Assembly: GCA_031422495.1 (NCBI GenBank)
Contig: JANPLX010000073.1
Coordinates: 1 to 24,800, forward strand
Origin: Aalborgiella sp031422495
Lineage (GTDB): Bacteria; Pseudomonadota; Gammaproteobacteria; Burkholderiales; Burkholderiaceae_C
Direction: 5' to 3'
Length of the DNA: 24,800 nucleotides
Position 1 is the stretch's first letter, and every line of letters starts with the position of its first letter. A model generated the notes under the pieces. The model was given only the letters and a program-made list of their open reading frames with translations, ran no database searches and had not been told where the DNA came from. The position numbers and the translations under genes are program-made. Of this stretch, positions 1 through 6,883 are shown in pieces.

Positions 1-84
1 TTGGGCGAAGCGTTGACTTTGCCGCTTATCCTTGGGCTGGCTTGCGTCGCCGCTGGTATGTTGTTGGTGAATCGCAGAAATTAA
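1..84 (+). CDS. EamA/DMT-family permease, C-terminal end only
   Basis: The window opens inside a gene whose last 27 codons are read in frame 1 and stop at TAA 82-84. The visible tail is a hydrophobic segment (LPLILGLACVAAGMLLVN) followed by RRN. It is preceded by GEALT, the usual end of the tenth membrane helix of EamA (DMT superfamily) permeases. Such proteins are inner-membrane exporters of metabolites. Only the last helix is visible, so the family call rests on this short pattern and the substrate cannot be guessed. The gene converges on the amidohydrolase gene with only 10 bases between the stop codons. Confidence 0.5.
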   Translation: MGEALTLPLILGLACVAAGMLLVNRRN

Positions 85-94
85 ATCGTCTGAC

Positions 95-973
95 TTAATT
101 CAATCCGAATAGTTTCGCACCGTTTCCCCAGCCGATTTTGCCAGCTGCATCGGTAGGCAAGCCACCCAGCCACAAGCGGTAGCCGGTCATCAGTTCTTCG
201 TAGTAAGCCCAGCGCTGGTTGACCCAGGTGTCTGAGCCGATTAAAAATCGGTCAGGAAAAGCGAGTATCAAACTGCGCCATTCGGGGCAGAGTTGACCGC
301 CATCACAGGTCAAACCAGGGCGATACGAGAGCTCGCCCATGAGCTGCGGGTACTTGGTAAGCAAACCGCGCACCCGTTCCACCGATGCACCACCAATGCC
401 TGTATGCGCCCAGATGAGTTTTGCATTAGGCGCATGCGCCATCAGCAAGTCAATCGCTGTATCGTCAACATGCGCGAGTACAACCAGTTGTTTGTCTTGC
501 GCAAAACGCATCAATTTTTTTGCAACTTCACCATTCGCATTGGCGCTGTCGTACAAATGGAATTCGCCGATACCTTTGTAAGCGCCGCTGGCTGTGCCTT
601 TGGCGTATTCGCTCAGCACCATTTGGTAGATAGATTCGTCATTAAACCAGCTGTTGTAATCCGCGCGATTGCGGTACAAGCGAATGAAGGGCACGACTTT
701 GATCCCGGCAGATTTGACTTCTGCGCTCGCTGCCAAGGTGATGGTGCCCGCGTTGGGTCGTGAATTGCCGATAAACGCTTTGACACCGCTGCGCGACAGG
801 CGACGCACCACGTCAGGCACATTGTGCGGCCCTACTTTGCCGTCCCAGGCTTCTTCGTTGTAATGCAGGTGAGCATCGAAAAGCGGGCCAGTGTAAGGCG
901 TTTGTGCAAAAGCAAACCCGAATGAAAGCAGTGAAAAGATCAAACTACTGATCCAGCTTAATGCTTTTTTCAT
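95..973 (-). CDS. Exported amidohydrolase (Amidohydro_2-like)
   Basis: This 292-residue protein has a clear Sec signal peptide (KKALS start, hydrophobic stretch, cleavage after AFA near residue 23), so it should act in the periplasm. The mature part looks like a TIM-barrel metal-dependent hydrolase. It has HxH in DAHLH (H35, H37), GEFHL (E137), AHVDD (H168), AHTG (H190) and GSDTW (D248), which is the ligand set expected of the amidohydrolase superfamily. The start codon follows AAAGGCAAATTCC, an acceptable ribosome site. It is 42 bases downstream of the MetE-like gene on the same strand, so the two are probably one transcript. The substrate is unknown. A secreted member next to aromatic catabolism genes could cleave a lactone, amide or ester precursor, but that is inference. 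Confidence 0.75.
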   Translation of the reverse strand: MKKALSWISSLIFSLLSFGFAFAQTPYTGPLFDAHLHYNEEAWDGKVGPHNVPDVVRRLSRSGVKAFIGNSRPNAGTITLAASAEVKSAGIKVVPFIRLYRNRADYNSWFNDESIYQMVLSEYAKGTASGAYKGIGEFHLYDSANANGEVAKKLMRFAQDKQLVVLAHVDDTAIDLLMAHAPNAKLIWAHTGIGGASVERVRGLLTKYPQLMGELSYRPGLTCDGGQLCPEWRSLILAFPDRFLIGSDTWVNQRWAYYEELMTGYRLWLGGLPTDAAGKIGWGNGAKLFGLN

Positions 974-1015
974 GGAATTTGCCTTTGATTTATCGCTTCA
1001 ATCCCTCAGTTTATA

Positions 1016-2134
1016 TCAACCCCAAACTTCTTGCGCCGTTTCAATCACCAGTCGTAACTTAGCGCGCTGCGCTTCCACAGCAATGTCGTTGCCGTGCACG
1101 GTGCTGCTAAAACCGCATTGCGGCGACAAGGCGAGTTGGTCCATTGGTGCGTAGCGGGAAGCTTCGTCGATGCGGCGCTTCAAATCGTCTTTGTTCTCCA
1201 TCGCGCCAAATTTGGTGGTGACCAAGCCGAGTACCACGGTTTTGCCCTTTGGCAGGTAGCGCAAAGGTTTGAAATCGCCACTGCGTTCGTCGTCGTATTC
1301 CATGAAATACGCGTCAATGTTCATTTCTTTGAGCAAAGCTTCTGCCACGGGCTCGTAGTTGCCTGAAGCCGCGTGCGTGCTTCTGAAGTTGCCACGGCAC
1401 AGGTGCATCGCCAACGTCATGCCATCGGGTTTTTGCGCGACAACGAGGTTGATGAACTTGGCATAGCGGTGGGCTAATTCGTTCGGGTCATCACCTCGGT
1501 TTTTGGCGGCTTCGCGCATGTTGACGTCGCACAGGTAGGCCAAATTGGTGTCGTCCATCTGCACGTAGTCACAACCCGCTGCGCTGAGTGAGCGCAGCTC
1601 ATCGCCATAAGCTTTAGCGACGTCTTCGTAGAATTCTGGCTCCAGCTCTGGGTAAGCTGTGCGGCTGATGCCTGCGCGACCACCGCGAAAATGCAGCATC
1701 GTTGGCGATGGAATCGTCACTTTGGCGCGGTTGCCAGCGCTGACTTGAGATTTGAGGAAGTTGTAATCAGCCAATTGGATTTGTTTGGCATGCGTCACTT
1801 TGTCAATCACGTGGATGGCGGGTGGCATCAAATGTTCTTTGCCGTCTGCGCCTATGCCAATCGTCACTTCACCTACCTTCACGCCACCCAGTTGCTCTAA
1901 AAAATCTAAGTGAAAGTAGGTGCGGCGAAACTCGCCATCGGTGATGCTTTTTAGGCCCACATCTTCTTGAAACTTGACGATTTCAGCAATTGCTTTGTCT
2001 TCAACCAGTCGCAACTGCTCGGCAGTGATGCTGCCTTTTGCTTTTTGCTCGCGTGCTTCAAGTAGGTATTTAGGGCGCAAAAAGCTGCCAACGTGATCGT
2101 AATGCGCGGGTAAATGGGTGGGTGAGTGGGCCAT
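1016..2134 (-). CDS. Cobalamin-independent methionine synthase-like methyltransferase (MetE C-terminal domain family)
   Basis: This stand-alone protein matches the C-terminal UROD/MetE-like barrel of cobalamin-independent methionine synthase, as in the YxjG/YxjH type, and lacks the N-terminal MetE half. The zinc site is intact: MHLC (H244, C246), FMEY (E279) and SPQC (C340) in 372-residue numbering. The substrate-loop sequences DHVGSFLRP near the start and DGEFRR are also present. Start choice: an ATG at 2146 is possible, but the ATG at 2134 has GGAGA ideally placed before it, and that GGAG overlaps the upstream ATG. The enzyme should move a methyl group to a thiol such as homocysteine. The methyl donor is unknown, because these short homologues do not all use polyglutamyl methyl-folate. 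It is divergent from vanA and upstream of the amidohydrolase. Confidence 0.8.
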   Translation of the reverse strand: MAHSPTHLPAHYDHVGSFLRPKYLLEAREQKAKGSITAEQLRLVEDKAIAEIVKFQEDVGLKSITDGEFRRTYFHLDFLEQLGGVKVGEVTIGIGADGKEHLMPPAIHVIDKVTHAKQIQLADYNFLKSQVSAGNRAKVTIPSPTMLHFRGGRAGISRTAYPELEPEFYEDVAKAYGDELRSLSAAGCDYVQMDDTNLAYLCDVNMREAAKNRGDDPNELAHRYAKFINLVVAQKPDGMTLAMHLCRGNFRSTHAASGNYEPVAEALLKEMNIDAYFMEYDDERSGDFKPLRYLPKGKTVVLGLVTTKFGAMENKDDLKRRIDEASRYAPMDQLALSPQCGFSSTVHGNDIAVEAQRAKLRLVIETAQEVWG

Positions 2135-2224
2135 TGTCTTCTCCATGTGTTTGAATGCAAAACATCATCATAGAGCATATTATTTAAATTCCAAAAATAC
2201 AACTTAGACATAAAATGGCATAAA

Positions 2225-2252
2225 TTGACTAAAATCAAGCTAAAAATACGAT
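2225..2252 (+). promoter_or_regulatory. Candidate vanA promoter
   Basis: TTGACT (2225-2230) and TACGAT (2247-2252) are separated by 16 bases and match the sigma-70 boxes at 5/6 and 4/6 positions. Transcription would begin about 2258-2260, inside the palindrome at 2254-2265, and leave a leader of about 15 bases. An alternative -10 is TATACA at 2258-2263, which would make the vanA transcript nearly leaderless. No Shine-Dalgarno sequence is visible before the vanA ATG. Confidence 0.35.
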
Positions 2253-2253
2253 T

Positions 2254-2265
2254 ATTGTATACAAT
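2254..2265. promoter_or_regulatory. Putative GntR/FCD operator (ATTGTATACAAT)
   Basis: This is a perfect 12-bp palindrome ending 8 bases before the vanA start codon, in the gap between the divergent vanA and MetE-like genes. FCD-type GntR regulators (FadR, VanR, UxuR, LldR groups) commonly bind GT-N(2-3)-AC palindromes of this shape. A gene for such a regulator lies immediately downstream of vanA. Binding here would block transcription start of vanA. Its effect on the MetE-like gene, 120 bases away, is less certain. Confidence 0.65.
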
Positions 2266-2273
2266 GTAAATGC

Positions 2274-3383
2274 ATGAAGGCCAATAAAGTCACTTTTCCA
2301 CTCAACGCTTGGTACGCCGCCGCTTACGACGTGGAGCTGGGTCGCAAGTTGTTTGCGCGCACGGTGTGCAATCAAAAAATAGTGATGTTTCGCAAGTTGG
2401 ATGGTTCGGTAGCGGCTTTGGAAGATGCTTGCTGGCACCGCTTGATGCCACTGTCCTTAGGGCATTTAGAGGGCGATGAAGTCACCTGCGGCTACCACGG
2501 CTTGGTTTACAACGCGCAAGGTCGCTGCACCCACATGCCCAGCCAAGAAACGCTGAATCCTACGGCTTGCGTGCGCAGCTTCCCCGTCGTCGAAAAACAC
2601 CGCTTTATTTGGATTTGGCCGGGCGACCCCGCCAAGGCAGACCCAGCTTTGGTGCCAGATATGCATTGGAACGACGATGCACAGTGGGCGGGTGACGGCA
2701 AAATGATCCGCGTCAACTGCGATTACCGCTTGGTAGTCGACAATTTGATGGATTTGACCCACGAAACCTTCGTCCATGGCTCCAGCATCGGCCAGCGCGC
2801 CGTGGCAGAAGCACCTTTTGTTGCCACCCACGGCGACCGCACTGCCACGGTGACGCGCTGGATGGAGAGTATCGACGCGCCGCCTTTTTGGGCAGGGCAA
2901 ATCAAACATGCTCGCGGTTATGAGGGCAAGGTAGACCGCTGGCAAATCATCAATTTTGAAGCGCCTTGCACGGTGAATATCGACGTGGGTGTGGCCGAAA
3001 CCGGCAGTGGCGCGGTGCCCGCTGGCGGCAACATGGGTGAGAGCCGAACAGGTAACCGCTCCAAGGGTGTAAACGGCTTTGTTCTCAACACCATCACCCC
3101 AGAAACCGACACCACTTGCTTGTATTTTTGGGCTTTTGCGCGAAATTACTGTACGAATGAACAGCGTTTAACCCATGAGTTACGTGAAGGTGTGGCGAAT
3201 ATTTTCCGTGAAGACGAGCATGTTTTGGAAGCGCAGCAGCAAGCCATGAGCGACCACCCCGACCATGCTTTTTACAACCTGAACATCGACGCAGGCTCGA
3301 TGTGGGCGCGGCGTTTGATTGATGGCTTGATTGCCAAAGAAGCGCCAGCCAAGCCAGTGATACCCATCCGTTTGACCGCTTAG
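2274..3383 (+). CDS. vanA: Rieske aromatic O-demethylase oxygenase subunit (VanA-like)
   Basis: This 369-residue protein is a mononuclear-iron oxygenase alpha subunit of the vanillate O-demethylase type, which oxidises the methoxy group of vanillate to give protocatechuate and formaldehyde. The Rieske [2Fe-2S] ligands are C53-W-H55 and C72-G-Y-H75. The catalytic iron site is DNLMDLTHETFVH, with H163 and H168 as ligands and D160 linking to the Rieske centre. Length and domain order are normal for VanA. Electrons would come from the vanB-like reductase two genes downstream. The exact substrate could be another methoxylated or sulfonated aromatic acid, since VanA, TsaM and dicamba demethylase are close relatives. 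The start at 2274 has no clear ribosome site, and an ATG four bases upstream is out of frame. Confidence 0.85.
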   Translation: MKANKVTFPLNAWYAAAYDVELGRKLFARTVCNQKIVMFRKLDGSVAALEDACWHRLMPLSLGHLEGDEVTCGYHGLVYNAQGRCTHMPSQETLNPTACVRSFPVVEKHRFIWIWPGDPAKADPALVPDMHWNDDAQWAGDGKMIRVNCDYRLVVDNLMDLTHETFVHGSSIGQRAVAEAPFVATHGDRTATVTRWMESIDAPPFWAGQIKHARGYEGKVDRWQIINFEAPCTVNIDVGVAETGSGAVPAGGNMGESRTGNRSKGVNGFVLNTITPETDTTCLYFWAFARNYCTNEQRLTHELREGVANIFREDEHVLEAQQQAMSDHPDHAFYNLNIDAGSMWARRLIDGLIAKEAPAKPVIPIRLTA

Positions 3384-3398
3384 AAAGTTATTGAACAC

Positions 3399-4244
3399 AT
3401 GTCTAAAAATCAAACTGACAAATTCATAGCTACAAATATTATAGCTATTGAGGCAATAAATACGCCGGCTAGATCTATATTTGATGCTAAAAATGAAGAA
3501 AATACAGCTCAACAGAGCGTTCAGCTCAGCGTGCAACTCAGAGCACAGCTGCAATTGCGTGAAATGATTCTAGCCGGTGAATTGCCAGCTGGCGCACGTA
3601 TTGCGGAATTACATATTGTTGAAAAACTAGGCTTTTCACGCACCCCTATCCGCGCGGCTTTGGTGAAGCTTGAACAAGAGGGTTTGCTCGACGCTTTACC
3701 TAATGGCGGTTATGCCGTGAAGACCTTTTCTGAGCGCGATGTGGCTGAAGCTATCGAATTGCGCGGTACTTTAGAAGGTTTGTCCGCCAGATTGGCTGCT
3801 GAGCGCGGCGCTGTACCTGTGGTGATGAACGAGGCGCGGCGCTGTCTGCAAGAAATAGACACTGTTTTGAGCCAATCGGCCTTGGATGATGAGGCTTTGG
3901 CCAGCTATGTGAGGCTGAACGAGCAATTTCACGCCTTGTTGAGCGAATTGTCGGGTAGCAGCGTGATCGCGAAAGAACTTGAACGCGTTTGCTGCTTACC
4001 CTTTGCCTCGCCGTCTGGCTTTGTCGTCGTGCAAGCCAATACCGCCAAAGCCCGCGACATGCTGATCGTGGCGCAAGACCAGCATTGGCAAGTGTTGGAT
4101 GCGATTGACCGACGTGAGGGCTCGCGGGCTGAAAGCTTGATGCGCGAGCACTCGCGCATCGCCCAGCGCAACTTGCGCGAGGTGGTGCAAAGCCAGAACT
4201 TGAACCAATTGCCGGGCGTCAGCTTGATTCGCAAAAGAAGCTAA
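3399..4244 (+). CDS. GntR-family regulator with FCD domain (VanR-like)
   Basis: This is a 281-residue transcription factor. Residues about 45-108 form the GntR winged helix, with the recognition motif FSRTPIRAAL near residue 80. Residues about 112-262 form an FCD effector domain whose metal-binding histidines appear as H178, H229 and H251. It is probably a repressor of the surrounding van-type genes that responds to the aromatic substrate or a breakdown product. It starts 15 bases after the vanA stop and ends 44 bases before vanB, so the regulator is embedded in the operon. The first 30 or so residues are unusual: codons 11-29 are made by a dispersed repeat (3429-3471). No strong ribosome site precedes 3399, and an in-frame GTG at 3531 would give a protein without the repeat, so the true start is uncertain. 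Confidence 0.85.
   Translation: MSKNQTDKFIATNIIAIEAINTPARSIFDAKNEENTAQQSVQLSVQLRAQLQLREMILAGELPAGARIAELHIVEKLGFSRTPIRAALVKLEQEGLLDALPNGGYAVKTFSERDVAEAIELRGTLEGLSARLAAERGAVPVVMNEARRCLQEIDTVLSQSALDDEALASYVRLNEQFHALLSELSGSSVIAKELERVCCLPFASPSGFVVVQANTAKARDMLIVAQDQHWQVLDAIDRREGSRAESLMREHSRIAQRNLREVVQSQNLNQLPGVSLIRKRS
3429..3471 (+). repeat. Dispersed 43-bp hairpin element, copy A (in gntR 5' region)
   Basis: The element begins GCTAC-N7-ATAGC (a hairpin with one imperfect pair) and continues into GGCAATAAATACGCCGG. Its 31-bp core (3441-3471) differs at two positions from copy B and at two from copy C. Similarity to copy C continues for about 15 bases (ATATTTGAT against ATATTTAAT). Within the gntR frame it encodes ATNIIAIEAINTPA and is free of stop codons. 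Confidence 0.75.
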
Positions 4245-4288
4245 AAGACCTGGAAATTGTATATTAGCGCTTAAAAGTAGCCAAAATC

Positions 4289-5272
4289 ATGAAAATCGCA
4301 CAAACTTGGTCCGAAGCACGCGTGCATGCCCTGCACGATGTGACGCCAACCGTGCGCGAAATCACACTCAAACCTGCCAACACGGCATTGCCGCATCAAC
4401 CTGGCGGTCACTTGCAGATGCAAGTTTTGGTCGGGTCTGGAGCTGCAGCTAGGCCAAACACAAGGTCGTATTCGCTGATTGGACAGCCCGATGGTGAGTT
4501 TTACCGCATCGCCGTCAAGCGTTTGGATGTTGGCCGTGGCGGCTCCAAAGCCATGTGGCAGTTGGCAGTGGGCGACAGGTTGCAAATTGCCGAACCGCAA
4601 AACCACTTTCCCCTAGATCTAGAAGCACCTGCTTTTTTGCTGGTTGCTGGTGGCATTGGCGTCACGCCACTAGTTGGCATGGCGCAGCAGTTGGCAAAGA
4701 GAAATGCGCCTGTAAAGATGTTGTTTGGTGCTAGATCGAGCGAAGAATTAGCCTACTTAGAGACGCTTCAAACGGTTTTAAAAGGCGATATCAAGACCGC
4801 AGTCGCCGAAAAAGGCGAATTTATCGACTTTGAAACTGAAATCGCCAAACTGCCAGCCAAAGCCCAAATGTATATCTGTGGTCCCGTTCCGATGCTGGAT
4901 GCAGCGCGCAAAGCTTGGGCAAAAGCCGCAAGATCAGAAGCGGATTTACGCTACGAGACTTTTGGCAGCAGCGGTCGATTTGCACCTCAGTCGTTCATGG
5001 TTAACATTCCGCGCCACAACCTAGCTATCACCGTTCCCGCAAACAACGGTTTGCTGGACGAGCTAGAAATGGCTGGCGTGCAAGCCATTTATGATTGCCG
5101 TCGTGGTGAATGCGGGCTGTGCGCGATGGATGTCTTATCCTTGAATGGCGAGATTGACCACCGCGATGTTTTTTTTAGCGACGAAGAGAAAGCGAATAAC
5201 AAGCGTATTTGCGTCTGCGTTTCGCGAGTCGTAGGAGAAATCACGCTCGATTCGGCTTACCGTGCGGATTGA
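4289..5272 (+). CDS. vanB: Vanillate O-demethylase reductase-like oxidoreductase (VanB-like)
   Basis: This 327-residue flavin iron-sulfur reductase carries electrons from NAD(P)H to the VanA-type oxygenase. Domain order is FMN-binding barrel (RSYS at 59-62), nucleotide-binding domain (GGIGVTPL at 121-128, CGP at 198-200) and a C-terminal plant-type [2Fe-2S] ferredoxin with ligands C270, C275, C278 and C308. This is the order and length of VanB and phthalate dioxygenase reductase. It is soluble and cytoplasmic. It follows gntR by 44 bases and precedes the TRAP genes by 67 bases, all on one strand. The ribosome site is weak. An ATTGTATA half-palindrome at 4256-4263 resembles part of the vanA operator but is not symmetrical. 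Confidence 0.85.
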   Translation: MKIAQTWSEARVHALHDVTPTVREITLKPANTALPHQPGGHLQMQVLVGSGAAARPNTRSYSLIGQPDGEFYRIAVKRLDVGRGGSKAMWQLAVGDRLQIAEPQNHFPLDLEAPAFLLVAGGIGVTPLVGMAQQLAKRNAPVKMLFGARSSEELAYLETLQTVLKGDIKTAVAEKGEFIDFETEIAKLPAKAQMYICGPVPMLDAARKAWAKAARSEADLRYETFGSSGRFAPQSFMVNIPRHNLAITVPANNGLLDELEMAGVQAIYDCRRGECGLCAMDVLSLNGEIDHRDVFFSDEEKANNKRICVCVSRVVGEITLDSAYRAD

Positions 5273-5339
5273 CGTAAACACCAATACCCAGTACGTCGAA
5301 TGTAACTACACTTACTATTATCAACCTAGGAGACGATTT

Positions 5340-6374
5340 ATGAAATTCAATACCTTAGCCAAAGCCGCCTCATTGGCAACCCTGTCACTCGTGGCAAGTG
5401 CTGCCATGGCACAAGAGGTCACCCTTAAATTCCACCATATCTGGCCTTCAGCTGCGATGGCGCCTACCCGCGTGATTGCGCCTTGGTGCGACAAGGTAGC
5501 AGCTGAGTCTAACAACCGCATCAAGTGCCAAATGCTACCTGCCATGTCTGGCGGCGGCACACCGCCTCAGCTGGTTGACCGCGTTAAAGACGGTGTGGAT
5601 GACCTCACCATTACTTTGCCAGGCTACACAGCGGGCCGCTTCCCAGCGATGGAAGTCTTTGAATTGCCCTTCATGACCAATTCCGCTGAAGTCGGTGGTT
5701 CAGCGGCATGGGAATATCTGCAAAAGCACGGTCTCAAGGAATTCCCCGGTACCAAAATTCTGGCAACTTGGGTGCACGACGAAGGTTATGTTCACACCAG
5801 TGCCAAGCAAGTCAAAACTTTGGACGATTTCAAAGGTTTGAAAATGCGCGCCCCTACCCGCCAAACCAACAAACTGTTGGCGAAATTGGGCGCTACGCCA
5901 GTTGGCATGCCAGTAACGGGCGTTGCTGACGCTTTATCTAAGGGCACGATTGACGGTTTTGCGCTTCCATGGGAAGTCATTCCAGCGTTCAAATTGCATG
6001 AAATGACCAAATTCCACACCCAAACGGATCCAACACGTCCGTCGCTGTACAGTGCAGGCTTCGTGTTTGCGATGAACCAAGCTAAATACGACGCACTGCC
6101 TGCTGATTTGAAAAAGGTGATCGACAACAACAGTGGTGCAGCTTTGTCCCGTCAAATCGGCAAAATCTGGGACGAAAGCCAAGCTGTCGGGCGCAAAGCT
6201 GCCGCTGACCGTGGCAACACTATCATGACGCTATCGTTGGCTGAGACGGACAATTGGATCAAAGCTTCTGCCTCTCTGAACGACGAGTGGGTGGTTGACA
6301 TGGACAAACGTGGCTTGCCAGGCAAGCAAATGCTGCAAGACGCGCGTGAGTTGCTAGTCAAGCACCGCAAATAA
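5340..6374 (+). CDS. TRAP transporter solute-binding protein DctP (system 1)
   Basis: This is a 344-residue periplasmic receptor of a tripartite ATP-independent transporter. The signal peptide is MKFNTLAKAASLATLSLVAS followed by AAMA, with cleavage before Q25. The conserved ligand-anchoring arginine of TRAP receptors is probably R170 in LKMRAPTR, so the ligand should carry a carboxylate. The start at 5340 was chosen because TAGGAGA sits 8 bases before it and the signal peptide follows directly; a longer frame upstream adds a non-signal extension. Position behind vanAB suggests the ligand is a methoxylated or hydroxylated aromatic acid, which is inference. dctQ follows 8 bases downstream. Confidence 0.88.
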   Translation: MKFNTLAKAASLATLSLVASAAMAQEVTLKFHHIWPSAAMAPTRVIAPWCDKVAAESNNRIKCQMLPAMSGGGTPPQLVDRVKDGVDDLTITLPGYTAGRFPAMEVFELPFMTNSAEVGGSAAWEYLQKHGLKEFPGTKILATWVHDEGYVHTSAKQVKTLDDFKGLKMRAPTRQTNKLLAKLGATPVGMPVTGVADALSKGTIDGFALPWEVIPAFKLHEMTKFHTQTDPTRPSLYSAGFVFAMNQAKYDALPADLKKVIDNNSGAALSRQIGKIWDESQAVGRKAAADRGNTIMTLSLAETDNWIKASASLNDEWVVDMDKRGLPGKQMLQDARELLVKHRK

Positions 6375-6382
6375 GCTGCTAA

Positions 6383-6883
6383 ATGTTGAACGTGTTGAGG
6401 CCGCTGACCTGGTGGTTTGCGGTAGCTGGCTCGGCCATCGCGCTGGCAGTGGGCATGATGACCGCTTTTAGCGTGGTGGGCAGGGCATTTTTTAAATCTC
6501 CTATTCAGGGCGATATTGAGCTTACCCAGTTGGGTATTGCGCTGTCCATCTCTCTGTGCATACCGTGGTGCCAGCTGCGCGGTGCTAATATCATTGTGGA
6601 CTTCTTCACGCAAAATCTTTCAACCAGGAAGCAAGGCTTTTTAGACGCGGTAGGCGCAGCTTTGATTGGGCTGATGTGCTTGTTGTTGGCATGGCGCACG
6701 GGCGTAGGCGCCGTGGCTGTCCGTCATGCGCAAGAAAGCTCGATGATCATCGGTCTACCCATGTGGTGGGCGTATGCATCTTTGGCGCCCGGCTTGGCGC
6801 TTGGTGGCCTAGTGGCTTTAGTGCAGGCATGGATGCGCTTGAACAGCCAAGCGCTGATCGATACCCAAGCAGAGCCGTCATGA
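6383..6883 (+). CDS. TRAP transporter small membrane subunit DctQ (system 1)
   Basis: This 166-residue protein has four predicted membrane helices (about residues 9-32, 46-62, 83-103 and 125-147) and the WCQLRGANIIVDFF segment typical of DctQ/YiaM small permeases. It pairs with the large DctM subunit in the inner membrane to form a sodium-driven importer that receives the substrate from DctP. It begins 8 bases after the dctP stop. Its stop overlaps the dctM start (ATGA), so translation of the two membrane subunits is probably coupled. Confidence 0.85.
   Translation: MLNVLRPLTWWFAVAGSAIALAVGMMTAFSVVGRAFFKSPIQGDIELTQLGIALSISLCIPWCQLRGANIIVDFFTQNLSTRKQGFLDAVGAALIGLMCLLLAWRTGVGAVAVRHAQESSMIIGLPMWWAYASLAPGLALGGLVALVQAWMRLNSQALIDTQAEPS

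Noticed and set aside
2466..2945. A 159-codon open frame antisense to vanA
   Set aside because: It mirrors the Rieske oxygenase codons, shows no family motifs and has no ribosome site. The plus-strand gene is unambiguous.
5270..5297. GACGT...ACGTC inverted repeat between vanB and dctP
   Set aside because: It has a 5-bp stem with a large loop and no T-run. It could be chance, and the genes look co-transcribed.
6676..6879. N-terminal extension of dctM by 68 codons
   Set aside because: The extension lies wholly inside dctQ in another frame and is arginine- and cysteine-rich. The ATGA overlap at 6880 gives the normal DctM N-terminus.
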